Positions 50,847 to 61,948 of a stretch of 64,000 nt of DNA are shown in pieces. The stretch comes from Nothophaeocryptopus gaeumannii (lineage: Eukaryota > Ascomycota > Dothideomycetes > Mycosphaerellales > Mycosphaerellaceae): the NCBI GenBank assembly GCA_031771865.1, contig JASISA010000027.1, positions 2,170,001 through 2,234,000 on the forward strand. The letters are read 5' to 3'. Made by a program: the position numbers and the translations under genes. Under the pieces are notes generated by a model. The model was not told the DNA's origin, searched no databases, and worked only from the letters and a program-made list of their open reading frames with translations. Position 1 is the stretch's first letter. Each line of letters begins with the position of its first letter.

Positions 50847-51195
50847 CTTTGCGACAGCTTTCCGACTGGTTGGACGGATGTTGTACGAGATCTCGAACTT
50901 TTTCGAGGTTCGCGTTGGAGGCTGTCCCGAGAATTTGCCATACGAATCCGAAAACTCTAAATGCGATATCAAGAAGCCGCACTACGGAGAGACTCTGAGA
51001 CTTTGCCAAGGCGAATCAATTCGTTAGCTTTTGTGGACTTCATCTATCTCAATGCATGACTGTCACTCCCGAATATCATCCGCGGTCACCACACATGGCA
51101 GCGACGTCGTAAGGGAGTGACCTGTTCACATCCCGCCCTTCAATTCCCTCCAATACTTCATCAAAGTCCATCAGTGGACGGAGGACTCGTCAGAG
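50847..51195. promoter_or_regulatory. Bidirectional promoter MAK21 / mitochondrial ProRS
   Basis: A 349-bp gap between divergent start codons without visible coding sequence. Confidence 0.4.
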
Positions 51196-53096
51196 ATGTT
51201 CACAGCGCGGAACGCCCCAAGATGGCGCAAGTACAGTCGGCGATTGAACTATAGCATCGAAAGACAACTGCATGTTAGTCTCACGAGTCGACGATGGTGC
51301 ATGAAGGCGAAAGCTGATAGCGAAAGCAGTTCGATGGCCGGCATAGGTTGAGCAACTTCTGGACTCCAACACAGACTCGCAAGAAGAAGAATGCTGATGA
51401 TCCTGGCGAAGATGGACATGACCTCCTCATGCGTGCTGGATTCCTACGCCAAGCACAGTCCGGCATTTTTCACCTGCTTCCCCTTGGCCTTCGGGTGCAG
51501 GACAAGATAGAGCGCCTCATAGACAAGCACATGCTAAGCGTCGGCGCTTCCAAAGTCTCGTTGTCATCACTCTCTTCGCAAGACCTATGGGCGAAATCTG
51601 GACGTCTGGATCGCCGCAACGCAGAGCTCTTTGCGCTGGACGATCGCAAGGGTGCCAAGTACCTCCTGGCACCAACACACGAAGAAGAGATCACAAACAT
51701 TGTCAAGAATGCCGTACATTCCTACAAGGACTTGCCCCTGCGGTTGTACCAAGTCTCTCGAAAGTACCGCGACGAACGCAGGCCCAGGCAAGGACTGCTC
51801 CGTGGCAGGGAATTTCTCATGAAGGATCTTTATACGTTCGATCTAACGGAAGCCGAAGCCATGGAAACATATGCGAATGTGTCGAAAGCTTACCGGGCGT
51901 TCTTTGACGAGCTCAGTTTGCCTTACATGGTGGCGAACGCTGATTCAGGCAACATGGGCGGCAACTACAGTCACGAGTATCACTTCGTATCATTGAAGGG
52001 CGAGGATACACTGCTGAAGTGTGATGGCTGCGGAACAGTCATCAACGACGAACTCTACATCGGGAGATATGAGCCGGAAACGGAAGATTCTGCAAGGCAA
52101 GCAGAAGAAGCCAACGAAATGGACTCGGGAGTTCCTTACACAACCTGGGAAGGCCAGACTGTGAAAGAGCAAGACGAGATGTTGGCCGAGCCTAAAACCG
52201 AAGAGGAACACGATGACTTCGAGTGCGAGAATGGTCAAAGCTGGACAGAATATCGCGAGGAATATGAGAACGACCGCCGGCACCCAGAAATCACCGCTAG
52301 AGTCCAGGTGCACATTCCGAAAGGCACGGAAGTCAGCATGCACGCGTTGAAAAAGGCCATTCCCAATATCGACACCACTGGCAATTCGATTGAGGACGAC
52401 GACTATGAGCGCCTGTTGTTCCGCGACCCTCGAATATCTAGAGAGGTCATCCAAGACACGAGATCGGAGCTCCAACACTTCTTCTCGTATGACGACATTC
52501 AGACAGCACCCTTCCTATTGACAAAGGCACAGGAAAATGACAGCTGCCCTGGTTGCGGTGCCCGGGCCCTCAAATTGCACCAGGCTGTTGAGATTGGACA
52601 TACCTTCCATCTTGGCACACGCTACAGCAAGCCTCTCGAGACTACAGTCAAGGACGACAGCGGCGCGCTAGTGAATATCGACATGGGATGCCATGGTATT
52701 GGTCTCTCGCGACTCGTTGGTGCAATGGCGTCACTGTTGGCGGACGAGAAAGGCTTGAACTGGCCCCTCGCTGCTGCGCCATTCAACATCGTGCTCGTAG
52801 GAACAGGCAGTGCATCTGCCGATGATGTGAGCGACCTCTACGACTATCTGGGCCATCATTTGCAATGCGTATCCCCTGAAAAGACCCTCGATGCAGTTAT
52901 TGACGACCGGGAAAGGCCTCTTGGATGGAAACTGAATGACGCTGACCTCATTGGGTATCCGTTCATCGTGGTTCTCGGTAGAGCTTGGAAGGAGCGTAAG
53001 GCAGTCGAGCTGCAGTATAGGAGACTGGGCATGAAAGAGGAGGTCAGCGTCGAAGATCTGGTGCATAGGATCTCCGCGTATCGCGAGAAGCTATGA
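51196..53096 (+). CDS. AIM10: Prolyl-tRNA synthetase, bacterial type, mitochondrial
   Basis: Two exons, 51196-51273 and 51330-53096; 614 aa, with a 56-bp intron (GTTAGT...AAGCAG). The first exon encodes MFTARNAPRWRKYSRRLNYS, an Arg-rich presequence, and joins in frame to HRLSNFWTP. The class II core is clear: HDLLMRAGFLRQAQSGIFHLLPLGLRV, motif 2 in YRDERRPRQGLLRGREFLMKDLYTFD, and motif 3 in GCHGIGLSRLVGA. A Cys-containing insertion (CDGCGTVINDELY and SCPGCGARAL) and a C-terminal anticodon-binding domain (NIVLVGTG, then LGWKLNDADLIGYPF) follow. The enzyme charges mitochondrial tRNA-Pro. Without the first exon the gene would lack an ATG. Confidence 0.92.
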
Positions 53097-54829
53097 AGGG
53101 GGGATCAAGAGGAAAAACCTCTTTTTGATCAGCATCAATGTCTCCAGGTCAGTCCAAACTGCCTCACGTGGCTCACTGAGGCTCGTCGTCGACAGTTCTT
53201 TTGCAACTATCGAGATCGATTCGCACTGGATCTCTCACAGCAAGCCGTGTGGAAGTTTCCTAACATTACAGTACAAGCACAACGCAGCTGTAGCTTCTCA
53301 AACTTCCACCCGGGCTCGCCACCCCAGCCAGGACTGACACCTTCCTTCGCTCTGCGAATCGCGGTGTCTAAGGCCAGACGCGTCTCGGGTTGATGCGACG
53401 AAAGAATAGTCTGTAACAATATAACCTCGTCCTGCTGCAGTTTGTACGCCAGTTCAGACTTGCCGTCCTGTCGGGAAAGGGCTCGTATGCTACCTAGATA
53501 TTAGGAACCCGAGAAAAATTGTTGGCTGCGGAGGATGGTGTCTAGCATGATGTCGAACGGTATGCCAAGCATACAAGCCGGATCGAAAAGCTCCTGCTGG
53601 ATTTTGCCCACAAGGCACTCCTTGGCGCGCGCTGTGGGCGTTTCGGTATCACTCCTATCCTTTCCAACAGTGATGAGGCTGTAAAGATCATCGAGTGGCT
53701 TCCTTATGCCGTGGAACAAGTTTGCATCCGGTCGGGTCATCCGGTCCGTCCCATAGTCGACTTCCAAGGTGGCCAGGATGAGACGTACCATTTCAGTATG
53801 GAGGCGAGTCGCTTGCAAGGGTGACTTGTCCAGGTGGCGGACTTCCCAAAGAATAGCCATCATCTTCGCTCTCGACCAGCGTTGTCGAACGCTTGTTCAT
53901 TCATGGCTGTGGTTGGTGTATACGTATGCAAAGGAGAGGGGAATTCGTGCACGATCACCTCGAGGTGTTCACAGCTATGCCGCCAAGGAGCTTAATGTAC
54001 CAATGCACACGCCGTGACTGGCCGAATACGCAAATAGCCACGAGTAATCCACATTGCTCCTGTACATATCTACGGACAAACGCCGGACCAGGCCTTGATG
54101 TTTTCAGTGTGGAACTAAATCTGATTAAACTCGAAGAAGTCTGCCGCAGAAGGGAACCGGCCGATGAAGTGAGGACGACAGTAAACGGAAATTCACGATC
54201 CGACTCATCACAACCAACATCCGCGTGCCTTGCCTGAGTCGATGGGTCAACCGCTTCAGGGATGAGAAAAGTCGAGGTACCACACTCTAGGAATTATCTC
54301 GAATTTATATGAGCATCTACTAACGCACTTCATAGGCAGCCAGATTGATTCCACGCACACAGTGGACCGAGAGGATAAAGAATCTAGATTGTTTCTTTGG
54401 GAACAACAGCTGATTAATGAGGAGTGGTATTATGATTTGTTGGAGAGGGAGAGGGGAAGAAGGCGAGGGAGTTGAATCGCGTCTTGGACGTGATCAAGGT
54501 CTATCGTCGGAGTCCGCCTAAGGGGAGGCGTGTGCAGCAGTGAACCGCTGGAGCAAGCAACAGGGAGGAAAGGCTATTTCTTCTGTGGTTGGCTTAGTCT
54601 TTCTTGGGTTTCTCGATTGTATACATGCATCCGTTGCATCGCTCACTTGCGATTTCTGGAACAGCCGAGCCAGATCACTTCAAATGTAAATATGAGAGCA
54701 CAGTGCTTAAGCAAATGAGAAAAAACACACTTTGTAATATTTCATGCCGCCCATGGTATCATACGATTCACTTCAACGCGGCCCCAACATCATGCACCCA
54801 TGCAATGCTTAACGAAAGCTCAGCTGTTT
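53097..54829. other. 1.7-kb region with no confident gene
   Basis: Between ProRS and casein kinase II beta. It contains a 120-codon minus-strand open frame (listed separately) and a possible two-exon coding fragment on the plus strand around 54166-54474 (donor near 54277, acceptor at 54335). Neither can be tied to a family. No repeats or RNA genes are seen. Confidence 0.4.
53501..53863 (-). CDS. Hypothetical small protein, weak support
   Basis: A 120-codon open frame from ATG 53863 to a stop at 53501. It reads MMAILWEVRHLDKSPLQATRL, then GIRKPLDDLYSLITVGKDRS and ELFDPACMLGIPFDIMLDTI. The composition is protein-like and amphipathic helices can be imagined, but no family is recognised. It could be the last exon of a longer gene, or chance. 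Confidence 0.25.
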   Translation of the reverse strand: MMAILWEVRHLDKSPLQATRLHTEMVRLILATLEVDYGTDRMTRPDANLFHGIRKPLDDLYSLITVGKDRSDTETPTARAKECLVGKIQQELFDPACMLGIPFDIMLDTILRSQQFFSGS

Positions 54830-56090
54830 CTACTGCACAGCCTGCACCATCGGACCTTCAAACATGTCATCAATCCCATCTTGCTCGTCAACTTCGTCCT
54901 CCTCGCTCTCAATCTCCTCGTCACCTTCATCTTCCTCCTCAAACCCAGTCTCAATCTCCCTCGCCCTCAGTCGCGCCTTCATCTCCTCTCTTCTTTCCTC
55001 TTGCCATCGCATCAGGGCCGCGCTGGCATGCACTCGGAAGCCATATATTCTCGGCTCATACCGCCGCTGCGTTTTCTGTGGTTGAAGGCCTGGGTAGACC
55101 TGGAAGAGGATGTTGTGGAAGCTTGTACCGAAATAGGCGCCGTCTATTGAGTTGTGACGTGAAGACTTTGGGTTATAAATGTCTTCGCATTTGGCGCAGT
55201 AGAGCTTTACGTTTGAGGCGTTTGGGATGTCGTGTTGGCCCATTGGGAGAAGATGTTGTTGTTCGCAGATGACTCGTGGGCATTTGCCGAAAACGCCTTG
55301 TTTGAACTTTTCCATCTACGAAGTAATCAGCTTTGTGTATGACACTCAGTTAGAGAAATAGAGATCGGACCATTTTCGCCAAGCCTCGGGTAGTCACGAC
55401 ATATCGAGCATGGACTAGACCATACAGATGTCGTGCGCTTTTCTCGATCTGCTCTCGCATGTCATCGTCCACCTCCATGTCAAATACGTCTGTGACAAGA
55501 TCCAGAGCATATTGGTAGTACTGCACTTCTGTGTTAAGGCCGGTAAGGTTGAAGCGATCCGTGAGATAGTCCTCGTCGATCTCGCAAAAGTATTCGTTGC
55601 CACGGGAGGAGATGAACTGTTTGCATTGTTAGCAGAGAATTGGAACACTCATCTCACGCCTCCCGACATTGCAATTGATTGCGAGTATCGACCTCTCAAT
55701 AATCAATACGGCTAGCCGTGCCGCATGTCAGGCTCAAGAAACAACAGAAGAGCCAAAGCCTGCTTGTTTGAATGACGGCGGCTCTTCAGACTGATTGACG
55801 CCATCCTGCATCTAAGTTCATGCAGCGTGGTGGTTTGCTTCATCGTAGAAAAATTCAGCAGTGCTACGCGCCTACTTGCTGGCTGCAAGAAGCCGGAAAG
55901 GGTGCCTGCCTGCGCCCCAGGATCATGAGGAGGGAAAGGTACGTCCATGGTAATCACGGCCGATATCTTTCAAGGAACGTGCAAAGGGACTGCTGAGATA
56001 TGGAGCGCCGCCAACATATATAGAAGAACATACCCAGTCTCGCCAGTAGCTCGTATAGTCGCTGTCGGTATCGCTTGCAAAGTCGTCCAT
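54830..56090 (-). CDS. Casein kinase II regulatory (beta) subunit
   Basis: Three exons on the minus strand, 56090-56034, 55616-55371 and 55315-54830; 262 aa. Exon 1 (19 codons) encodes MDDFASDTDSDYTSYWRDW, the exact type of start known in filamentous ascomycetes. A 417-bp intron follows, then FISSRGNEYFCEIDEDYL, and NLTGLNTEVQYYQYALDLV. The zinc-binding part has CPRVIC...LYCAKCEDIYNPKSSRH, then DGAYFGTSFHNILFQVYP. The C-terminus ends in an acidic tail (EEEDEGDEEIESEEDE). The beta subunit dimerises through the zinc region and recruits substrates to the CK2 alpha catalytic subunit. Assignment is firm. Confidence 0.94.
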
Positions 56091-56527
56091 GGCAGAGAGT
56101 GTTGGCTCGAGTCGAAGTGTGTGGTGCTGATTCTAAGCCAAATGGAGTGTGCCTTGAATGCTGTGTGGAGGCGGAGGAGGTCGATATACGTGCCCGTGCC
56201 AAGACGAGGTCTCAAATGAATGCGGTTCAATGTTCTCGTGAATGGCTCAGGCTGAAGCAGGTGAAGCACCGCAGAAGGGCCAGAACAAGGTTAGGGTCTC
56301 AAGCAGAGCCGCACGTGTCAATGCTCAGATCCTTGTCGGCTCAAGACAGACCGGGCCTTGCCTGTCTCTCCTAGAAACACACCCTGCATCGAATTCACTT
56401 ACTGCGCCATCGACTTCCACTGCTTCCCGCTCACAACGACACATGGTCTGGAGAGGGTGAAGGACGATGCGGGTGCTACACCGCCACCACCGCCTGCCCC
56501 CGCCGCCCTGACTGCGACCCCGATGCC
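56091..56527. other. Bidirectional promoter CK2 beta / RIC1
   Basis: A 437-bp gap between divergent start codons. No gene is seen. Just before RIC1 there is a C-rich CCGCCACCACCGCC stretch. Confidence 0.45.
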
Positions 56528-59500
56528 ATGTACTGGCCCATCGGCGCGCCGAATGTCTATTCATTATCTAAGCATTCGATTTCCGCCTCACGAATCGCCA
56601 ATTCCGATGATGGATTGAACGGCGGATCAAGTGGAGGGTCGTCTTCCGCGCATCGCAATGGCTCCCAGGAAGAGGCTCCCGCTGAGCCTGCAATAGGAGG
56701 GAAGGCTGGTAATGTAGAGGAGGGAGATGGATATGGACGCCTCGATCCAGTCGCTCTGGACAGCGAGATCATAGATGCGAAGATATCGCGTGGCGGTAGC
56801 GTGTTCGTCACGGTTACCAGATCTGCGTTGATGGTATGGCAGACGAAGCCAACCGTCGCTCTGGCTGGCACTCAGCGCTCACCACAGTCAATGAAATCGT
56901 ACGGCCCCACTGTAGCGCTGCTCCTTCGACCGGATGCACTGGTCATCGTTGTGCAAACAGCGAAAGGATTTCTCATCACATATTCGCTCGCGACAAACCC
57001 GAACGCGAAGGTCTATCAGACTGTGCTACCAGAGTCAAGCAGACATGCACGGAAAGCCAGCACCGATGGCTACACGAACTTCAGGAAACCAAGCACTGCA
57101 GCGACTGGGCCAACACATGCGGAAGGCGATGGAATCCGAGAGGTCAACATCCGATTTCGTATGGTGATACGAATCGATGCTGGCATTGGCAAAGCACTCG
57201 CGCTGGAGGACGAGCTAATCGTCGCTACGCAGAAGCCTGCCGCTTTGCAGTGCATTAGATGGGTCGCGGAGCATGGTGTCTCGCAGACCAACACAGAACT
57301 AATCAGCCGCATGCCGTGGATCGCGGAAAGAACTCCTGTCGTGGAGATGGTTCACGATCGTCCAATGAGCCTTACAACGTGGATCACGAGCGATGGTAAA
57401 GCTTATGCAGTTCAGCGGCGAGGCGCAGAGAACGCAGACCCCGAGAATTTAAAGGGCTTATTTCAAGGCTTCTGCTTCCGGAAACCGGAAACCCACGACG
57501 CAGCCGCTGCCAAAGTGGCCATCAACGCTAGGTTCTCACTCATCTCCGTTGGTTGCGCAAACGGCCAGATCGACGTCTATACTGTGAAAGACTACACAGG
57601 CAACATCCCGCTTTCGCATAAGATGAGGCTGCCGGTCGGGCCAACGACCACTGGGAAGCTGACATCTCTGGTGTATTCACCAGATGGCTACTGTCTTTTC
57701 GCTGGGTATGAGCGAGGATGGGCGACGTGGACCGTGTACGGAAAGCCATGCGTGAATACGTTCTCCGTCGACCGCTCTCAAACCGAGGCCAATGATGAAA
57801 CTTGGCTACAGAGCATATTGACTGCGTTCTGGGTGGGCGGAGGCTGCGAGCTTGCTCTACTACCGAAATCAGACAACCGTCTTTGGTTCCTTGACATGGC
57901 CCGAAATGCTGCTACTGGATGCATGTCTCCGTCTAATGTTTCTCGTGGTCTCTTGCACTCGAGCGATAGCGTCCTGGTCTACAAAGGTCACGATGTTTCT
58001 GACGTGACCTCACTTCCATCCGATATCTCGCTTTGGCAAACCATTCAGGTACCGGCCCATTATCTGGTGCACCAATGGCCTATCAAGATGGCGGTTGTTT
58101 CGCCGGATGGCAAATATGTCGCGGTCGCAGGCAGAAGAGGCTTGGCGCATTACAGCATCAATAGCGGTCGCTGGAGGACATTTGATGATCTGCAAATTGA
58201 GCAAGACTTCACTGTTCGCGGTGGTATGTGTTGGCATCATCACATCCTCGTTGCTTCAGCTGAGGTCAACGGCCGCTTCGAAGTGCGCTTGTACTCACGG
58301 GAAAAGGCGCTAGACACCTCTCACATCCAGCACACTGAGCAACTGTCCGCGCCTGCTATCTCGACTACTGTCTCAGGAGCAGATTCGCTACTTGTCTATA
58401 CGTACGACAATACGTTGCTGCATTACATCATTGTTATGGGCGGCGCGACTGCAAAGCTGGTCCAAGTAGGTCAAATTGGCTTCCATGGAATCATTCGTGC
58501 GCCTCCGCGTGTGAGATCTATAAGCTGGATCTTGCCAGAGGACCAGCTCGAGCACGGTGACCCGTCCCAGGATGTGGCTACCGCATCCGTCACATTCCTT
58601 GTTGATGGGAAACTGGTCTTGCTGCAGCCATCAACAAACGAGCATGGGGAGCTCAAGTATGATATGCGCGTCATCGCGCAGAACGTTGAATTCTACATGC
58701 TCCTTCGGGATCAGCCGACAACCATTGTCTCGCTCAAGAACGCAGAATCTGGACCGGAGACTCCCCCGATCAATGGGCTTTCTCTAGATGACCACCTCGG
58801 GCACAGTCTTCGCGACTCGCTGTGGTACTTCGATGGGTCTGGCTTCCACGTGTGGTCCGACGTCCAGGAGGTTATGGCGCGCGCACCCGCTGAGCTTGGG
58901 CGCGATCTGCCTACCGCAGTGGCTATACCTATCGACTTCTCGCCATTGTCTGCTGTTGTGGGCAAGGGCATTGTCTCAGGCATTGAATCCGACATTGTCC
59001 AGAGGCGTGATGTTAACTTCAGCTTTTTTCGTCACGCACCAAGGACGCAGCTTTTCCTACCGCAGCTGTTGCAATACCATCTTGCCGAGTTCAATTCTCC
59101 GGCAGCATTGCATCTATCGAACTCTTATCAGCATCTACCTTACTTCTCACACGCCCTGGAGGTTCTGTTGCACGTTGTGTTGGACGCCGAAGTCGACAAC
59201 CCTCCTTCTCCACCCGAGACCGCACTGCTGCCGACTGTACTATCCTTCCTCTCATCTTTTGGGTCCTACCTGGACGTGGTTTGTAATTGCACTCGCAAAA
59301 CGGAACTACGAAGCTGGCGCACGCTGTTCTCCTACTTGCCGCCTGTCATCGAACTCTTCAACGAATCTCTAATCCAAAACAAGCTTACCACCGCCGCAGG
59401 TTATCTGCTTGTGCTCCACGCCTTTGAACAAGACTCCTTCCAGGTGCACGAATTTGCGCAGCTCCTACGGAGAGCGGCCAACGCGCATGATTGGGAACTC

Positions 59501-59719
59501 TGTAGAGAAGTCTCTCGCTTTCTCGTCGGCATCGACACCTCAGGAGAGACACTAGGCGCGGCGCTGTCGGAAGCTGGGCTCAGGGTACCAAATGGCAGTA
59601 GCGCAAGTGAGACACCACGTCAGCCCAGTGCGTCTCGACCACAGCTGAACGGGTCCACGCGACGGGGTAGCGACTACTTCTCACTTGGCCAGCGTCTCAG
59701 CTCTGAGCAAGACCTCTGA
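56528..59719 (+). CDS. RIC1: Ric1, subunit of the Ric1-Rgp1 GEF for Ypt6/Rab6
   Basis: Single exon, 1063 aa. It begins MYWPIGAPNVYSLSKH, a start typical of Ric1 (MYWPxGxPxxY). After a Gly/Ser-rich insert the N-terminal beta-propeller follows (SRGGSVFVTVTRSALMVWQ, then LTSLVYSPDGYCLFAGYERGWATW and AVVSPDGKYVAVAGRRGLAHY). The C-terminal RIC1 domain covers about 830-1000 (FFRHAPRTQLFLPQLLQYHL, then FSHALEVLLHVVLD). Ric1 with Rgp1 activates Rab6/Ypt6 at the Golgi for retrograde traffic. The length fits the fungal family. Confidence 0.92.
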   Translation: MYWPIGAPNVYSLSKHSISASRIANSDDGLNGGSSGGSSSAHRNGSQEEAPAEPAIGGKAGNVEEGDGYGRLDPVALDSEIIDAKISRGGSVFVTVTRSALMVWQTKPTVALAGTQRSPQSMKSYGPTVALLLRPDALVIVVQTAKGFLITYSLATNPNAKVYQTVLPESSRHARKASTDGYTNFRKPSTAATGPTHAEGDGIREVNIRFRMVIRIDAGIGKALALEDELIVATQKPAALQCIRWVAEHGVSQTNTELISRMPWIAERTPVVEMVHDRPMSLTTWITSDGKAYAVQRRGAENADPENLKGLFQGFCFRKPETHDAAAAKVAINARFSLISVGCANGQIDVYTVKDYTGNIPLSHKMRLPVGPTTTGKLTSLVYSPDGYCLFAGYERGWATWTVYGKPCVNTFSVDRSQTEANDETWLQSILTAFWVGGGCELALLPKSDNRLWFLDMARNAATGCMSPSNVSRGLLHSSDSVLVYKGHDVSDVTSLPSDISLWQTIQVPAHYLVHQWPIKMAVVSPDGKYVAVAGRRGLAHYSINSGRWRTFDDLQIEQDFTVRGGMCWHHHILVASAEVNGRFEVRLYSREKALDTSHIQHTEQLSAPAISTTVSGADSLLVYTYDNTLLHYIIVMGGATAKLVQVGQIGFHGIIRAPPRVRSISWILPEDQLEHGDPSQDVATASVTFLVDGKLVLLQPSTNEHGELKYDMRVIAQNVEFYMLLRDQPTTIVSLKNAESGPETPPINGLSLDDHLGHSLRDSLWYFDGSGFHVWSDVQEVMARAPAELGRDLPTAVAIPIDFSPLSAVVGKGIVSGIESDIVQRRDVNFSFFRHAPRTQLFLPQLLQYHLAEFNSPAALHLSNSYQHLPYFSHALEVLLHVVLDAEVDNPPSPPETALLPTVLSFLSSFGSYLDVVCNCTRKTELRSWRTLFSYLPPVIELFNESLIQNKLTTAAGYLLVLHAFEQDSFQVHEFAQLLRRAANAHDWELCREVSRFLVGIDTSGETLGAALSEAGLRVPNGSSASETPRQPSASRPQLNGSTRRGSDYFSLGQRLSSEQDL

Positions 59720-59992
59720 GCCTCATGATTAGTCCAGCCCACGAAAGGTACATGGCTCGCACGAGATGCTTGTCTCTATACGAGAGGTCCGTCAGCCCTA
59801 CGATAAGGGGGAGACAAGCTTTCAGCAACGATCGGCAGGTTGCAGCAGCAAAGTCGGTGAAGGATGACTAGCCATGACTTGCATACGTATATCGCCAAGC
59901 ATTCAACGAGAGGCCAGTCGCCTCGGGGCAGTGACTGCCAGCGAACTGAGATCGTACATTTGCCGAGCACTGGGACGACCCCTCTGTCTCCC

Positions 59993-60729
59993 CTATGGAT
60001 TCTGGTCGACTGCTTGCTGCACCAGCACAGAATCCAGGAAAGCTTTTGCCTGCACAATTGTCCCGCTCTCGTCAAAACGCAGCAGCCAAGCATAACGCTG
60101 CGGATATGGCAGGCCTAGATTGAGGAGTTATGTCAGAGTTATGCCGCTAGCATTGCAGTATGTCGGCTGAGGTGCAGAATAGGTGCAACAAAGATCACAT
60201 GAAAGTGTTCGGAGCATGCTGCGCGTCTGCAACACGACAGCGGCCCCATGCATGTGCATGCGTCCTGCTCACCGATCCATACTGTGCAACACATGAACGG
60301 AACGCACTCACCATTCTTGCATACTGCATTGGCTTCCAGCTCCACGGTGGCCCACTCTTGCTCGCCTCCAATTACATTAACCACGGTTAACTTCAAGGGC
60401 TCCTTGAGAGTCTTGTTGACAACGCCGAGCGCGCCCTTCTTCCAGGCATCTGGAATGCGTAGACCAGATCAGCTTGTGGAACCGGTGAAGAAGCTATGGA
60501 CAGTCCACGCACGAACCCAAGCTCTCGAAGCGGCCTGCGGCCGGGTGCGTGCCCTGTTGGCATGTCAATATGCGCTGCAGCGTGTTTATATCGACGCGTG
60601 GGTGCTGTTGCCTACCATCACATCCCATACAACGTTTGGCGACACGCGATCGAAGAATGGTGAGGGGTCAGATGTTTCAAGAGAGCTGGCGAATTGCCTG
60701 ATCTCGTCTCTGGTTGGGTAAGGAGACAT
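59993..60729 (-). CDS. SnoaL-like (NTF2-fold) protein
   Basis: Four exons on the minus strand: 60729-60616, 60553-60517, 60449-60312 and 60114-59993; 136 aa. Exon 2 is a 37-nt micro-exon; introns are 62, 67 and 197 bp, all GT...AG and in frame. The protein reads MSPYPTRDEIRQFASSLE, then NVVWDVMGTHPAAGRFESLD, and ends YAWLLRFDESGTIVQAKAFLDSVLV. This is the fungal SnoaL-type small domain: a VMGTHP pocket turn, a TVELEANAVCKNG strand, and a YAW-x-LRF strand. Such proteins are isomerase/cyclase-like or have no known activity. It converges on RIC1. Confidence 0.82.
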
Positions 60730-61948
60730 GATGAAGCGATCCAAAAGATGTCGAGTTTTTGTACAGATCTAAGATTCGATCAAATTCCAACTATGATATT
60801 GTATAGACGGTATCCGACACTTCGGTACCCATTTGTTCAATGACATCAAGGGCACACAGCTATCATGTTTGAAGTATGTTTGAAGTCTTACAGTGGGGTA
60901 TGCCATGACGCAAGCTTGGGACGTCCAACAGCTCGATATGCATGGGCGTACACTCGCAAACTGCTCTGGTGACGGTGATTCAAGCCGAGAGCCGGGCAGT
61001 GAGAAGTCCAGACCGTATTGTCTTCCTGCGCCGTCAAGAACTGCCCCATATGATGGCCTGTCATGCCCGTCATGTTATGCGACATCTTCACTCTCTGATA
61101 GAGAGTTTGGCGCAGGCCACAATCCCGGGGTTTCTGCCGACACAGCCTTCTCTGCACCGCCCTTTCCCATCACTTCACTCACTGAATTTCACACAACTCC
61201 TACTGCATACATCGGTGTGGAACCCTCTACCCGCATATTGGTCGTGAAAATCTCCCTTGCACTGATGCATCGCCTGTTTTCTGACCGGGAGAGCCAAGGG
61301 TCACACAGGACTTTGAGCCGCTGCGGGAGATGCGTCGTTTCTTGCGCCGCCTCCATGTAATTGACGGTAAGCTCAAGAAGAGCAGGGCCATACTAAAGTA
61401 TACTTTCTTCCCTTCTTGCTCTCTGTTCTACATACATTGCACAAAGAACTCTTGCCAAGCTATACCTTGAATGGGCTCACCTTGCGTCATTAGTAAGCGA
61501 TCATAGCCGACCGTCTTGAAAGCGGCACAGAGAAGAGGTACCTCCCACTTACCTTCCCGGAGGCTTCGGTAGCTGCATGCCACCCGTGTCCTCTGTCAGC
61601 TCGGACATATTTCCACCGGCTGTTGACTGCACGTATTCAAAGGACGCTATACCAACAACCTCTTGCCTGATTCTTGCCCCGAGATTGGACAGCCTTATAC
61701 TGCTAGGCTACTGTGCACAGACGCGCGCTCGACCTCACCTGCTATTTGGAAGGATCATTGCTCTTGGTCGATATTGAGCGACGAGACCGCTTTCAGCAAA
61801 CCCATTACGCGCCCTGAAGGACGCTGGAGTGGCGCCAATCCCAATTGGAGACTGTACAGTACTACCAAACAGAGACGCATCTACTGGACAGGTAATCCGA
61901 GCAACTGGATGAACCAACCTCTACGCAAGAGATTGGACCCCGATTGAC
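60730..61948. other. 1.2-kb intergenic region
   Basis: Between the SnoaL-like gene and the terminal transcription-factor-like gene (divergent). Open frames of up to about 150 codons (for example around 60893-61360, plus) show no recognisable composition or start context. Likely promoter and 5' leader sequence. Confidence 0.45.

Noticed and set aside
54166..54474. Possible two-exon fragment, TIRLITTNIRVP then LFLWEQQLINEEWYYDLL
   Set aside because: The first part faintly recalls an exonuclease/endonuclease/phosphatase start (TxNIR), and splice signals exist, but there is no ATG and the second part does not fit that family.
60893..61360. 155-codon open frame on the plus strand
   Set aside because: It starts with GTG, shows no family features, and lies in the probable promoter of the terminal gene.
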